From Variovorax sp. PAMC 28711 (GTDB lineage Bacteria; Pseudomonadota; Gammaproteobacteria; Burkholderiales; Burkholderiaceae_C): 64,000 nt of DNA. The stretch lies in assembly GCF_001577265.1 (NCBI RefSeq), contig NZ_CP014517.1, positions 1,913,001 through 1,977,000 of the forward strand, written 5' to 3'. The notes beneath the pieces were generated by a model that was given only the letters and a program-made list of their open reading frames with translations, was not told where the DNA came from and did no database searches. Below are positions 26,052 to 35,086 of the stretch, in pieces (positions within the stretch are counted from its first letter, which is position 1; every line of letters begins with the position of its first letter). A program made the translations under genes and the position numbers.

Positions 26052-27995
26052 ATGATCAAGGAGAACGCAGTTCCGAAGTCGATTGGTTCCGACGTTCGAC
26101 CGCAGCAGATTCGACAAATCGCGATTCATGTATTTCATGAAAGGTACAAGCGCAGGTCTATTGGAATAGTTACCCTCAGTGTTCCGGCAAGCACCCCGGG
26201 ATTCCCTGACCCTTGGATCGCTTTACTTGTCCAAGCGCTCGCCGATCAAAGCTCTCGGATAGAGCGGGCAGAAACGACTGTTGGGCGCATCACGCATGCG
26301 CTGGCTGCAGCCTGTGCTGAACCTCACTTGGACGTAGTTTGGAATCGCCATCTCAGCGACCTGACAAAAGATGATCTAAACACCTTGTTTTCAGAAATTG
26401 AATCCCGTCTCAAGGCCAACGTTCAGCTGTCAGAGTCGTTGCGTTACCACGGCAGCCTTCAATTCAGAAAGCTGTGCCGATTGCTTATTCCGCAACTAAG
26501 GTCGGACCTTCAACTTGAGGGCGTTAAGTTTAAAACAAGTTTCCATGCTAATCCACAGCCTCGTTCGCTGATTAGCGATCAGTACACACCGGGAAATGCG
26601 CCGCAAGGAGCAATGCCTTATGAAAATCCACGTGAGCTAAAAAGAAAGATGCTCGATGCGTCCGAGCGCGTTTTGCAGATCACCAAGAAGGCGGCAGTTG
26701 ATGATCTGGAGAAGGGCGCCCAGCTTCGAGCTCTTCTTGACGTTCTAAAAGAGAAAGTCACTGATACACAATTCATCAATGCGGTTTGCTTGGTAACGCG
26801 TACGCAGCAATACTCAAAGTCGAGCTACGACCTTGTTCCGTACAGCGCTCCTGAGCAATACATCGGAGCATTGGTCCACGCGCATGACAACGAACAGTGG
26901 TCACGGAAGGGTTCCGCTCCGGGCATCCTCTACGGCAAAAAGGTAGATCAATTTCTACTGAATGCGATTGGGTGGAAGGTTCGTTTAACAAGGGCTTGGC
27001 GAATCCGGTCATTCGCAACATTGCAAGAGATCCACTCATGCGTGGTCATCCTTCAAATTGTTTCTTCGTGGAACGTATCTTCCGTACTAGACATTCGGCT
27101 CGAAGACATTCTTCTGGTCAAAGGCGGTTACGTCATTCAATCATTTAAAAGTAAAACTGACACCCACACTCCGCCAGTCAAATTAAGCAAAGATGACGAA
27201 ACACCGGATAAAGCTTGTGACTTCACCAACGCCAGTCAACCGGAGGCATGCAAGGCCTTGACATTGCTGATTTGGAACCATAAGCAATTGGTCGCAAACA
27301 ACTATCAGAAAGAATGTGACACGCGCTTGATAAATTCTGCGTTTGCACTGTCGGATCAACCTGGTACTTTAACTGTTCAGCATCTTCAAAGACAATTTAT
27401 TGAACGGCACGCGTTGCCAAAGTTTTCGCCGGAGCAACTTAGAAACGAGAGTTTATTTGCCACAAGTTTAGGGAGCCTCTCCAAAGCCCAGCGCGACGCC
27501 GGCCATACGTCCATCTCCACCACGGGCAATTACATACGACAATTGGTTGCAAAGCGACTTCACAGCTCTCAAAATTTGCAGTTTCAACGGCAGTTCGCGG
27601 CCGAACTTAAAGCGCTTCAAAGAAAGGAGGTCCAACATTCTGAACTTCGGCTCTTGCGACCAATCGGCGATGGCGCAAGTTGTATAGATCCAGCGTCTCA
27701 CCCTTGGGCCGACATTCCAGAAAAGGAATGTCCGGGCGATCGCTGTCATGGACATGGTGGCTGTGAAAGTCGAGTATTGAGGATTAATCAACAACGCATC
27801 GCGGAAGCCCTCTTGACCGAGCGCGTCTACGAAACAAATTGGCAAGCGTTGTGTGAGCAAAATCCATCTGCCTTCCTTGAGTACGACGTGCCAAGAATCA
27901 TTTTTGTGAAGGGGTTTTTGCACATGACCTCTGAAAGCACTTTGGGTCATGTTGTGACGAGGCTGCGTCGAGAGTTGACCCAGAAGAAATCATGA
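26052..27995 (+). CDS. Large integrase-like protein with a partly degenerate active site
   Basis: The 647-residue protein has a tyrosine-recombinase-like C-terminal domain: Arg464 (QLRNES), His485 (DAGHTS) and Tyr494 (TTGNYI), with the canonical nine-residue His-to-Tyr step. The position of the first catalytic Arg appears to be Asn341 (SSWNVSSV) and the His of the HxxR box is Glu461, so catalysis may be lost. A Cys/His cluster near residue 565 (CPGDRCHGHGGC) looks like a zinc site. It is the first of four coupled genes and may be a structural partner in a recombinase complex. I see no strong ribosome-binding site for the chosen ATG. Confidence 0.75.
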   Translation: MIKENAVPKSIGSDVRPQQIRQIAIHVFHERYKRRSIGIVTLSVPASTPGFPDPWIALLVQALADQSSRIERAETTVGRITHALAAACAEPHLDVVWNRHLSDLTKDDLNTLFSEIESRLKANVQLSESLRYHGSLQFRKLCRLLIPQLRSDLQLEGVKFKTSFHANPQPRSLISDQYTPGNAPQGAMPYENPRELKRKMLDASERVLQITKKAAVDDLEKGAQLRALLDVLKEKVTDTQFINAVCLVTRTQQYSKSSYDLVPYSAPEQYIGALVHAHDNEQWSRKGSAPGILYGKKVDQFLLNAIGWKVRLTRAWRIRSFATLQEIHSCVVILQIVSSWNVSSVLDIRLEDILLVKGGYVIQSFKSKTDTHTPPVKLSKDDETPDKACDFTNASQPEACKALTLLIWNHKQLVANNYQKECDTRLINSAFALSDQPGTLTVQHLQRQFIERHALPKFSPEQLRNESLFATSLGSLSKAQRDAGHTSISTTGNYIRQLVAKRLHSSQNLQFQRQFAAELKALQRKEVQHSELRLLRPIGDGASCIDPASHPWADIPEKECPGDRCHGHGGCESRVLRINQQRIAEALLTERVYETNWQALCEQNPSAFLEYDVPRIIFVKGFLHMTSESTLGHVVTRLRRELTQKKS

Positions 27996-30232
27996 CAACT
28001 TCCGCGGGAGGCTCAGCACGGCTTAAAACTGCTGCAGACACGTCTGCAAATGACGCGCCCAGAGACCAAGAGCGCGAAGGCAAATTCGAGGCAATTCGCA
28101 GACTGATGAAATCGGATGCTCTCGAACTAACGTCTGAAGGTGACCTTCTCGTCAAGCGAAACGATGCGACAACTGAGGACTCGCAGTGGCACTTGGTGCG
28201 TCTGGGCGAGAACCCGTTACCTACCTCATCCCTCGATCTTCGCCCTCGCACCTTTGCCGATGAGCCGGAAGTTATCGGCTCCGTCGTCTTAGTAGCTGAT
28301 CGGGTTATGAATTTTGCGACCGGTGAAGCAATCGGCCAACATAGAGTGATCGCGTTTGTCGTCGCAACGCTTTGCAAACTCTGGGAGTACCTCTGGCTTC
28401 GCGACATTTACACTCTAAAAGACCTGCGTCCAGAGCATTTTCAAGCGCTCGCTAAGCGACTTGCTTTTGGCGGTTGGGCACCGTGCCTTGCCCTTCGGAC
28501 AAGGACGAAGGCTCTGTATGCGAAGAGTGGCATTGACGATTCGTGGTATCGAACGGACAACGGTCGCGAACTCTCTTTGACCGCAGAGTTTCGTGCGGTG
28601 TGTCGCACAAATGCAAGTGGCCCTGAGCTTTACGGCGCGCGTCGACTCACAGCTCGGCGCCTAGGCTGCAAGGTGGACAGGCGCGCAAGAGCGCGTTCCT
28701 CCGTGAGCATGATGCTTCAGTGGCTTAATTGCCTAAACGAACTACATGCGATACCTGAAGCCTTCGCATCGCCCCGGCTTCCATTCGAGAATGCAAAAGG
28801 CATGGCGGAAACCCTGGGAAGGCCAACACAAAGAACGAAAAGTCTGGATGTAAGTTTTGCAGGGCAGTTGCTCACTCAAGCCGCAACTTGGATTGATCGA
28901 GGCGTCGCTTTGATAGAAGTGGCGCGAAAGATTGTTCACTTTGAAAGGACTTCGTCGGGCGACAAACGTCAGCGCGCGAAGGCATTCGCGAACTTTTTGG
29001 TAAATGGCCCGTTCAAAGTAATCACCGAGTGGGGCGAATTGCCATCGAAGCTTCAAGGCATTGATCGTCTCAATCGGTGCTTTGCGATGTTTTATCTTGC
29101 CTGCTTTCTTCACATCGCCACCTTCAACGCTCGACGGAAGGATGAGGTTTCAAGCCGTCGATTTGGTCTGCAGGCTTCAAACATCTTTGTAGTCTCTGCA
29201 GAGATGCATTTATACCAAGCGCTCTTCTACTGCGCGAAGGGTTCACGTGACTGGCTGCCCTTTTTCGTCAATCAAGAAACGTTCGACGCTTGGTCGATGC
29301 TCAAAGAACTTCAGACAGTCTTTTTGGAATCGAAGCCAGCGTCAAAGTACAAAGGTTCGCTTTTTTGGCGGCTTGCCGTTGGCCGCTTCGGCTTCAACGG
29401 TCGCCAAACTTGGCTTACTTTTGGCGGTGACAAACCGCAAATGGTCGACTTCATCAAGTTGGCGGCTCCATTGCTTACCGGGATTCCTCGCCTTCAACCG
29501 CACACCTGTCGACGGTTCTACGCACTGATTTTCTATTACCGCTACGAGGATGCAACATTGCAGGCGTTGGCTTTTCAACTCGATCACAAGGATCTTGAAG
29601 CCGCGCGGGTATACATCTCGGAAGCGCTCGCCAACCTTGGTGGATTTAGGCTCCCAATTGCACTCAGCGCTGAAAAAGCCCGAATCCGCGATGAATACTT
29701 GGCGGATTTTCCAGAAATGGCCGACGTTCGCCATGAAAAGTTTGTCTCGAAGATCAACGAGATCCTTGATGGTTCTGCGACAAGCGGCAAGTTCGGCGCG
29801 TTGGTGCTTCGGCTCGCTTCGAAGCTTTCTGCTCGCGCAGACTACGCGCCCCTGCGCGAAGAACTCCGCGCGCAAAAGCTCGCGTCAGAATTGAAGCGCA
29901 AGGGCTATGACCTCGAGCCATTCCCCCACGCAGACTGCATGGCCGGAAGTGCAGGAAGGGTAAATGCAAAATGTTTTAGCCGTCAGTCAGGAACTGCGCA
30001 GAAGGAACGGGCGTCGCCCAGATTGTGTAGCGGGTGCCTCTACTCAAACACTGTCAAGGGCCACGTCGTCAACCTTGAAACTCTTTTTGCCAGCCTTAAG
30101 GCGAAAGCCGCGAACGAGCCGATTGAGCAGCGTCAAAATGTTCGAGCCAGGGCGCATCAATCACGTATGAACGACCTTGAAGAGGTCATTGCGTTGCATC
30201 GACAACGTTTGGAAGAAGACTGCGTCGTATGA
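27992..30232 (+). CDS. Large tyrosine recombinase (GmtZ/TnpB-like integrase)
   Basis: The 746-residue protein carries a complete-looking tyrosine-recombinase catalytic set: Arg381 (FNARRKDEV), His504 and Arg507 (PHTCRRF), His532 (QLDHKD) and Tyr541 (ARVYIS), again with the nine-residue His-Tyr spacing. The C-terminus has a Cys cluster (CMAGSAG, then Cys in NAKCFS and CSGC), likely zinc binding. It overlaps the previous gene by four bases (ATGA) and the next gene likewise. It is likely the main DNA strand exchanger of the module or acts with the 388-residue recombinase. Size and Cys-rich tail resemble Tn554 TnpB and gamma-mobile-trio GmtZ proteins; this needs profile comparison. Confidence 0.8.
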   Translation: MTTSAGGSARLKTAADTSANDAPRDQEREGKFEAIRRLMKSDALELTSEGDLLVKRNDATTEDSQWHLVRLGENPLPTSSLDLRPRTFADEPEVIGSVVLVADRVMNFATGEAIGQHRVIAFVVATLCKLWEYLWLRDIYTLKDLRPEHFQALAKRLAFGGWAPCLALRTRTKALYAKSGIDDSWYRTDNGRELSLTAEFRAVCRTNASGPELYGARRLTARRLGCKVDRRARARSSVSMMLQWLNCLNELHAIPEAFASPRLPFENAKGMAETLGRPTQRTKSLDVSFAGQLLTQAATWIDRGVALIEVARKIVHFERTSSGDKRQRAKAFANFLVNGPFKVITEWGELPSKLQGIDRLNRCFAMFYLACFLHIATFNARRKDEVSSRRFGLQASNIFVVSAEMHLYQALFYCAKGSRDWLPFFVNQETFDAWSMLKELQTVFLESKPASKYKGSLFWRLAVGRFGFNGRQTWLTFGGDKPQMVDFIKLAAPLLTGIPRLQPHTCRRFYALIFYYRYEDATLQALAFQLDHKDLEAARVYISEALANLGGFRLPIALSAEKARIRDEYLADFPEMADVRHEKFVSKINEILDGSATSGKFGALVLRLASKLSARADYAPLREELRAQKLASELKRKGYDLEPFPHADCMAGSAGRVNAKCFSRQSGTAQKERASPRLCSGCLYSNTVKGHVVNLETLFASLKAKAANEPIEQRQNVRARAHQSRMNDLEEVIALHRQRLEEDCVV

Positions 30233-30828
30233 ATGGCAAGCGCGGAGCTCCCGTTGTAGCAGCGTTGAACAAGGCATCGGCACGTAGCAACATCGAAGCG
30301 AAAATCCATGCAATAGAGTCGGTGTTGAGACTGTCCCCTAGTTCATTGAAAGCGCTCTCATTGCTTCCCCGCTCCCTGCGCCAATTCAATCTTTGGGAGG
30401 CAAAACGCGGCTCGCTCTTTAACGGTCCTGATGATAGCGCCATCCCGATCGTTGATTTGACGCGCAATGCTCGTCAAACGTTGGTCGCTAACCAAGTGCT
30501 TGTAGATCGTACAAGCGCGGTTCTTGCAGTTATTGGTACGGCCACAAATGGCCGCCGGCTTGGAGGAAAGAGAGCTGCGAATCTGGAGGCGCGACTCTCA
30601 TTTTTAGAAAACCTTCGCGCAGCAGCAGAAGCTGCGTTGAGTAATGCTCATGAAAAAATAAACGGGCTTCAAATCGCGCTCAAGAGGGAACGTATTAAGG
30701 TCCGACAGCTGGTCGAGAAAAGCAACAAAGAAATGAATTTGCGAGCAGACGAGCTTGAAGAAGAACGCAGCAAAGTAGCTGAGCTCACTCGGCAATTGCG
30801 AGACATTTCCAAGTTTCGTAAAGTTTAA
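30229..30828 (+). CDS. Coiled-coil accessory protein of the recombinase module
   Basis: The 199-residue protein has a basic N-terminal half and a C-terminal half (about residues 110 to 195) dominated by heptad-like Leu/Ala/Glu/Lys coiled coil (ENLRAAAEAALSNAHEKI, ELEEERSKVAELTRQL). It lies between the two recombinase genes and overlaps the upstream gene by four bases. Tn554 TnpC and GmtX occupy a comparable role as small helical partners of the recombinases, so a DNA-binding or complex-scaffold function is inferred. No catalytic motif is seen. Confidence 0.7.
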   Translation: MNGKRGAPVVAALNKASARSNIEAKIHAIESVLRLSPSSLKALSLLPRSLRQFNLWEAKRGSLFNGPDDSAIPIVDLTRNARQTLVANQVLVDRTSAVLAVIGTATNGRRLGGKRAANLEARLSFLENLRAAAEAALSNAHEKINGLQIALKRERIKVRQLVEKSNKEMNLRADELEEERSKVAELTRQLRDISKFRKV

Positions 30829-30829
30829 G

Positions 30830-31996
30830 ATGGCAGGAAGTTTTAAGGGCGACGTTTACATTTCGATCAGCGGAAACACAAATCGCAATAATTTTATTGT
30901 CTATGATCTTTCCGGCCCAGTTGTTCGTGTGCATGACGAATTTACAGAATTTGGATTGCATCTTACCCGCGACATACTTCTTGCAAGATCCACTGTAGTC
31001 AATCGCATCTACAGTGTTGCGAGATTCAGAAAGTTTCTACGATCCAGGTCTTTCGCGACTGAAAAAGAACTCGAGTATGAGAATCTGAGCGATGAGACTC
31101 TGAAAGAATTTCGTAGTGTGCTTGAGATCGACGCTCCCAAACGCGCGAAGCGCAAGAGAAAGCGCGCGTTCGTCGGGACTATCAACGCTTGCTTAAGTGC
31201 TGTATACGATTGGGTCCTATGGCTGCAAGACACCGGACGAGTTCCCGATCAAACCATAGGAGTCTTCCCCGCTGCAATTCAGGCATTCCGCAATCCAAAA
31301 AAACCGACCCAATGGTTCAAGCCGTTACTTCTGCCGCGCGCAGGACGCGGTGCTCGTAGCAAGCCAATGAATTTTGTTCCCAATGACGAGATCAAAGAGG
31401 CAGCCCTTGACCATTTGTCCACCTCTTCCAATTCCGAGTACGTCTGTGTACGTAATTCTCTAATACAGCGACTTGCTGAACGGGTCGGGCTCAGAAGAGA
31501 CTCAATTGCAAGCTTAGTTGCCGAATCCTTTAAGCGCGCTCGTCTTGAAGCTGCCAAGCATAGCATCGACGTTACGCCACCCCGTCAAAAAAATGGCTAT
31601 GAGGATTCGTTTGACGTCCCTATTGATTTGGCTTATGAAGTTTGCTCTTTTATTGAAAATCTAAGGGATCCATTTGCGGAGAGTAAAGGAAGCAAAGCAG
31701 AAGAACTATTTCTGTCTTTTAGAAACGGTCTTCCGTTAACGCCAAGCTCCATGACGGCAATTTTTTCTAAGGTTATGAAAGCGGCCGGAGGCCCGCTCGG
31801 TGCTGCTTTGCACATCTGGCGACATCGCTTCACTCAGGATGAGCTGGACCGCGAAATGGCTTTTCGGCGCCGGGAAGGGTTATTCACCTCAGACGCTGAC
31901 GTTTGCGCTGCAGTTTCACGGCGTTTAGGTCATGCAAATCCCGCCTCAATCAAGCCGTACCTAGATTCGTATTACACCCGAACGAAGCGCGCTTGA
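30830..31996 (+). CDS. Tyrosine recombinase (GmtY/TnpA-like)
   Basis: The 388-residue site-specific recombinase has a full catalytic set: Arg222 (VGLRRDS), His328 and Arg331 (HIWRHRF), His368 (RLGHAN) and nucleophile Tyr377 (KPYLDSYY). An N-terminal SAM-like core-binding domain covers about residues 30 to 130. It starts 1 base after the coiled-coil gene stop and closes the operon. It probably makes or completes strand exchange at the module ends. The frame and length look intact. Confidence 0.85.
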   Translation: MAGSFKGDVYISISGNTNRNNFIVYDLSGPVVRVHDEFTEFGLHLTRDILLARSTVVNRIYSVARFRKFLRSRSFATEKELEYENLSDETLKEFRSVLEIDAPKRAKRKRKRAFVGTINACLSAVYDWVLWLQDTGRVPDQTIGVFPAAIQAFRNPKKPTQWFKPLLLPRAGRGARSKPMNFVPNDEIKEAALDHLSTSSNSEYVCVRNSLIQRLAERVGLRRDSIASLVAESFKRARLEAAKHSIDVTPPRQKNGYEDSFDVPIDLAYEVCSFIENLRDPFAESKGSKAEELFLSFRNGLPLTPSSMTAIFSKVMKAAGGPLGAALHIWRHRFTQDELDREMAFRRREGLFTSDADVCAAVSRRLGHANPASIKPYLDSYYTRTKRA

Positions 31997-32029
31997 ATCT
32001 TTTGAGTGAGATTTAGCAGAAGCGGTCTC

Positions 32030-32044
32030 TTGACAGAGTGTCAA
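32030..32044. repeat. Perfect palindrome downstream of the recombinase operon
   Basis: TTGACAGAGTGTCAA is a perfect 15-bp inverted repeat 33 bases past the last recombinase stop, within the 180-base tail before comM. It could be a recombinase or regulator binding site. It lacks a T-tract, so it is not a terminator. Confidence 0.45.
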
Positions 32045-32176
32045 TACGGCTCAACCGTCTCATTAATTTTCCACTGCTAGTCATAAAGCGCACTACCCTT
32101 CGCGAGCAGAGTAGTTCATTCGCGATGCTCCTCTCGTAGTGACTACCTTGCTCATGAGTGCAAAGCGGCTTCGTCG

Positions 32177-33532
32177 ATGGTGGTGAATCTCGCGCCGGCG
32201 GATTTGCCGAAGGATTCCGGGCGTCTGGACTTGCCCATCGCGCTCGGCATCCTGGCCGCCAGCGGGCAGATTGACACCGCCCGGCTGGCGGGGCATGAGT
32301 TTGCAGGTGAGCTCTCACTCTCCGGGCATCTTCGGCCGGTGCGCGGCGCGCTCGCCATGGCCCTGGCGCTGCACACCCGGGGCATCGCCACCCGACTCGT
32401 TCTGCCGATGGACAGCGCACAAGAGGCGGCGCTGGTTCCGGGCGCCGAGGTGTATGGCGCGACGCACCTGCTCGATGTGGTTCGGCAGTTCCTGCCCGCA
32501 GACGCCGCCGCCGCCGCCGCCGCCCAGCCACCGGGCGACGGTTGGGCCAGGGTGGCGGCGCGCGCCAGCGGACCGGCGGCGCGCTACGCCGACCTGGGCG
32601 ACGTCAAGGGCCACACCGGCGCCAAGCGCGCCCTGGAGATCGCCGCCGCGGGCAACCATTCGCTGTTGATGGTCGGACCCCCGGGCTCGGGCAAGTCGAT
32701 GCTCGCGCAGCGCTTCGCCGGGTTGCTGCCGGCCATGACCGTCGACGAAGCGCTAGAAAGCGCGGCGGTGATGAGCCTCGCCGGCCGCTTTGCGGTCGAG
32801 CGCTGGGCCCAGCGCCCGACCGGGTCACCGCACCACACGTCCAGTGCGGTCGCGCTGGTCGGTGGCGGCTCGCCGCCGCGCCCCGGTGAGATTTCTCTGG
32901 CGCACCACGGTGTGCTGTTTCTCGATGAGTTCCCGGAGTTCGCCCGCTCCGCGCTCGAAGCGCTGCGCGAGCCCCTGGAGACCGGGACCATCACAATCGC
33001 GCGCGCTGCCCGGCGCTCCGAATTTCCGGCGCGCTTCCAGCTCATCGCCGCAATGAATCCGTGCCCGTGCGGCTACCTCGGCTCGACCCTGAAAGCCTGC
33101 CGCTGCACGCCCGACCAGGTGTCACGCTACCAGGGCAAGCTGAGCGGCCCGCTGCTCGACCGCATCGACCTGCACATCGAAGTGCCGTCGGTGTCGGCCA
33201 AAGAGCTGCTCGACGCGCCGGCCGGCGAAGCGACCGACAGCATCCGCGCCCGCGCCGCTGCGGCCCGCGAGCGCGCGATGACGCGCCAAGGCAAACCGAA
33301 CCAGGCGTTGCAGGGCAGCGAGATCGACCGGCACGCCGGGCTCGAAGCGTCCGCGCTCGCGTTCATGCACAGCGCAGCAGCCAAGCTGGGCTGGAGCGCA
33401 CGGTCGACGCACCGGGCGCTGAAGGTGGCGCGCACCATCGCCGATCTTGCAGAGGCGGAGCAGGTTCAGGTGGCGCACGTGGCCGAGGCCGTGCAGTACC
33501 GGCGCGTGCTCAGCGGGCGCTCCGGAACATGA
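32177..33532 (+). pseudogene. comM: comM (YifB/Mg-chelatase family ATPase), 5' end removed by integration
   Basis: The 451-codon frame has everything from NLAPADLPKDSGRLDLPIAL onward: Walker A GPPGSGKSML, Walker B-like VLFLDEFPEF, the Cys-rich MNPCPCGYLG region and the C-terminal Mg-chelatase domain. Intact ComM has about 55 more N-terminal residues before VNLAPADLPK; here the preceding bases (CKAASS in frame) are unrelated. ComM is a hexameric branch-migration helicase in natural transformation, and comM is a known integration hotspot for genomic islands. A run of eight or so Ala codons (GCC repeats, 32504-32523) lies in the linker. The ATG at 32177 could still start a shortened protein. Confidence 0.85.
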
Positions 33533-33758
33533 CGATCAGCATCGCAATGCCGGCCAGGAACGCCAGCAGCCGCACCACCCACGGCACCACCAGCCAGGCG
33601 CCGATCGCCACCACGGCCTTGCCGAGCACGCCTGCATTGACGAGCGGCGCCTGACGATCGCTGGCGGCAGCGCCGGCCACCGGCGCACCGCAGGACGGAC
33701 AGCTCGCGGCCAGGGTCGAGACCTGCTTGCCGCATTCGGAACACACAACGAGTGCCAT
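33510..33758 (-). CDS. Zinc-ribbon membrane protein
   Basis: The 82-residue protein has an N-terminal zinc ribbon (VVCSECG ... SCPSCGAP) followed by two membrane segments (about residues 42 to 78, VVAIGAWLVVPWVVRLLAFL). It is the last gene of the nine-gene repeat-protein operon, 12 bases after ompA-like, and converges on comM with a 23-base overlap at the 3' ends. Similar small zinc-ribbon membrane proteins are widespread and of unknown role. Confidence 0.75.
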   Translation of the reverse strand: MALVVCSECGKQVSTLAASCPSCGAPVAGAAASDRQAPLVNAGVLGKAVVAIGAWLVVPWVVRLLAFLAGIAMLIVMFRSAR

Positions 33759-33770
33759 GGTTTTGCCTCT

Positions 33771-34499
33771 TCAGGATTTTCGGGCGCCCACCGGGGGCGG
33801 CTGGATGATGATCTCGACGCGCCGGTTGCGCTGCCGGCCTTCGGCATCGTCGCTGCCGTCGGCATGGGCATTCGGCGCCACCGGTTGGCGCTTGCCGTGG
33901 CCGGCGATCGCAAGGCGACGGCCGCCCTCGACTGCAGGCTGGAGCCGCGCGGCCACCGCTTCGGCGCGACGGGTCGACAGCGCATCGTTGTAGCCATCGG
34001 TTCCCTTGCCGTCGGTGTGGCCGTGCACTTCGACCGGTGCGGCGGGGTAGCTCTTCAAAAGTTCAGCGGTCTCCTCGAGCGAGGCGCGTGCGTCGGCCCG
34101 CAGGTCGGCCTTGTCGAAATCGAACAGCACGTCGGCCGGCAAGGCGATGACGATGGCTTGCTGGTCGGTCTGTTGCGCCTTGAGCGAGGTGAGCAACGCC
34201 TGCGTGACCGCCACACGCGCCGCCGGCACCTCGGCCACACGGAACACGGTCGATGGCACGTTGGCCGGCGCGAGTTGCGACGACGGGCCGCCGCTCTCGA
34301 GCGCGCCGGGCGCGCCGGCCAGTCGCCATTCGGAACGCGGCGCGTTCGCGGCGGGCGCGAAGGTGCTCGGCATGTCTTTCAGGCTGCCCGCGACGCGGCG
34401 CACCGTATATGCCGAAGCCGAAAGCGACGCCCCGAGCAGCAGCAGAAGCAGAAGCACCAGCGGACGACCCGCAGCGACGGCGCGGGGCGCGGGCCTCAC
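33771..34499 (-). CDS. OmpA-family peptidoglycan-binding protein
   Basis: The 242-residue protein has one N-terminal membrane or signal segment (LVLLLLLLLGASLSASA), a central linker, and a C-terminal OmpA domain (VLFDFDKADLRADA, VEVHGHTDGKGTDGYN, LSTRRAEAVAARL, RRVEIII). The domain binds diaminopimelate in peptidoglycan. Its start overlaps the previous lipoprotein gene (ATGA at 34496-34499). In this operon it may tether the CsgG-like channel or fibre system to the cell wall. Confidence 0.85.
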   Translation of the reverse strand: MRPAPRAVAAGRPLVLLLLLLLGASLSASAYTVRRVAGSLKDMPSTFAPAANAPRSEWRLAGAPGALESGGPSSQLAPANVPSTVFRVAEVPAARVAVTQALLTSLKAQQTDQQAIVIALPADVLFDFDKADLRADARASLEETAELLKSYPAAPVEVHGHTDGKGTDGYNDALSTRRAEAVAARLQPAVEGGRRLAIAGHGKRQPVAPNAHADGSDDAEGRQRNRRVEIIIQPPPVGARKS

Positions 34500-35086
34500 G
34501 AACCGCCTTGCTGCAACGGCAGCGTGAGGGTCAGGCCGGGGCCGTCGGTGTTGTCACCCGCGTTGCCTTCGTTGATGACGAGCCGGACCTGCGTGGTCGA
34601 TGGCGGCACGGCGCCGAGAAAGACCCACTTGCCTTCCATCGTGTCGCCCGCGTTGATGCGCACATACCGGTTGTCTTCCGGTGGACGCAGCATCAGACGG
34701 TTGCCGGCGGCGTCGACGAGAAACGTGGCGGTCTCGGCGAGGTTGGTGAAGTTGGTGCTGCGGTTGCCGAAGGAGACGCTCACGGTCAGCACCGTCGCGT
34801 CTTCGCCCAGCTCCACGTTCTTGACGCGCACCGTGAGGCCCGCGTTCGCGACGCCTTGGATGTTGACGGGCACCTGGCGCGACGCAGTGGGTGCGGATGC
34901 GATCGTGCTGGCCACCGCGGGCGCAGGGGCCGTTGCGACCGGTGACGGTGCCGGCGCCGATGAAGGTGCCGGCGCTTGGGCCACGGGCGTCGGCGCAGGC
35001 GTCGACTTCTCCGAGCATGCGGCGAGCGCCACGGTGAGGGCCAGTGCCAGGCAGCCGGCCGCGGTCTTGCGCATCGATCGGCTCAT
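34496..35086 (-). CDS. Lipoprotein with DUF4352-like Ig domain
   Basis: From the ATG at 35086 the product is 196 residues: lipobox LAAC (Cys23), a Pro/Ala-rich linker of about 45 residues, and a beta-sandwich domain (VRVKNVELGEDATVLTVSV, then NLAETATFLVDAAG) like the DUF4352/TRF2-type extracellular Ig fold. The start overlaps the stop of the preceding repeat-motif gene (ATGA), which decides it over an upstream frame extension. Likely an accessory envelope protein of the surface system. Confidence 0.8.
   Translation of the reverse strand: MSRSMRKTAAGCLALALTVALAACSEKSTPAPTPVAQAPAPSSAPAPSPVATAPAPAVASTIASAPTASRQVPVNIQGVANAGLTVRVKNVELGEDATVLTVSVSFGNRSTNFTNLAETATFLVDAAGNRLMLRPPEDNRYVRINAGDTMEGKWVFLGAVPPSTTQVRLVINEGNAGDNTDGPGLTLTLPLQQGGS

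Larger units (their letters stand above)
25583..32176 (+). mobile_element. Tyrosine-recombinase mobile module inserted at comM (limits approximate)
   Basis: Four plus-strand genes overlap or abut (4-base overlaps at 27992 and 30229, 1 base between 30828 and 30830): two large integrase-like proteins, a coiled-coil protein and a conventional-size tyrosine recombinase. Base composition is visibly lower in GC than both flanks. The right side ends in a 5'-truncated comM. The composition recalls Tn554-type TnpABC and gamma-mobile-trio modules (large integrase, small coiled-coil protein, recombinase), with one extra gene. The left limit rests only on a weak inverted similarity and is uncertain; the true island could extend past the left window edge. 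Confidence 0.6.

Noticed and set aside
26052..31996. RIT element (three similar-sized tyrosine recombinases in trio)
   Set aside because: Sizes (647, 746, 199, 388) and the coiled-coil protein do not match RIT recombinases of roughly 300-400 residues each.
32504..32523. GCC triplet run as a possible unstable microsatellite
   Set aside because: It codes a poly-Ala linker inside comM, and the surrounding frame is intact; no sign of phase variation can be seen from one sequence.
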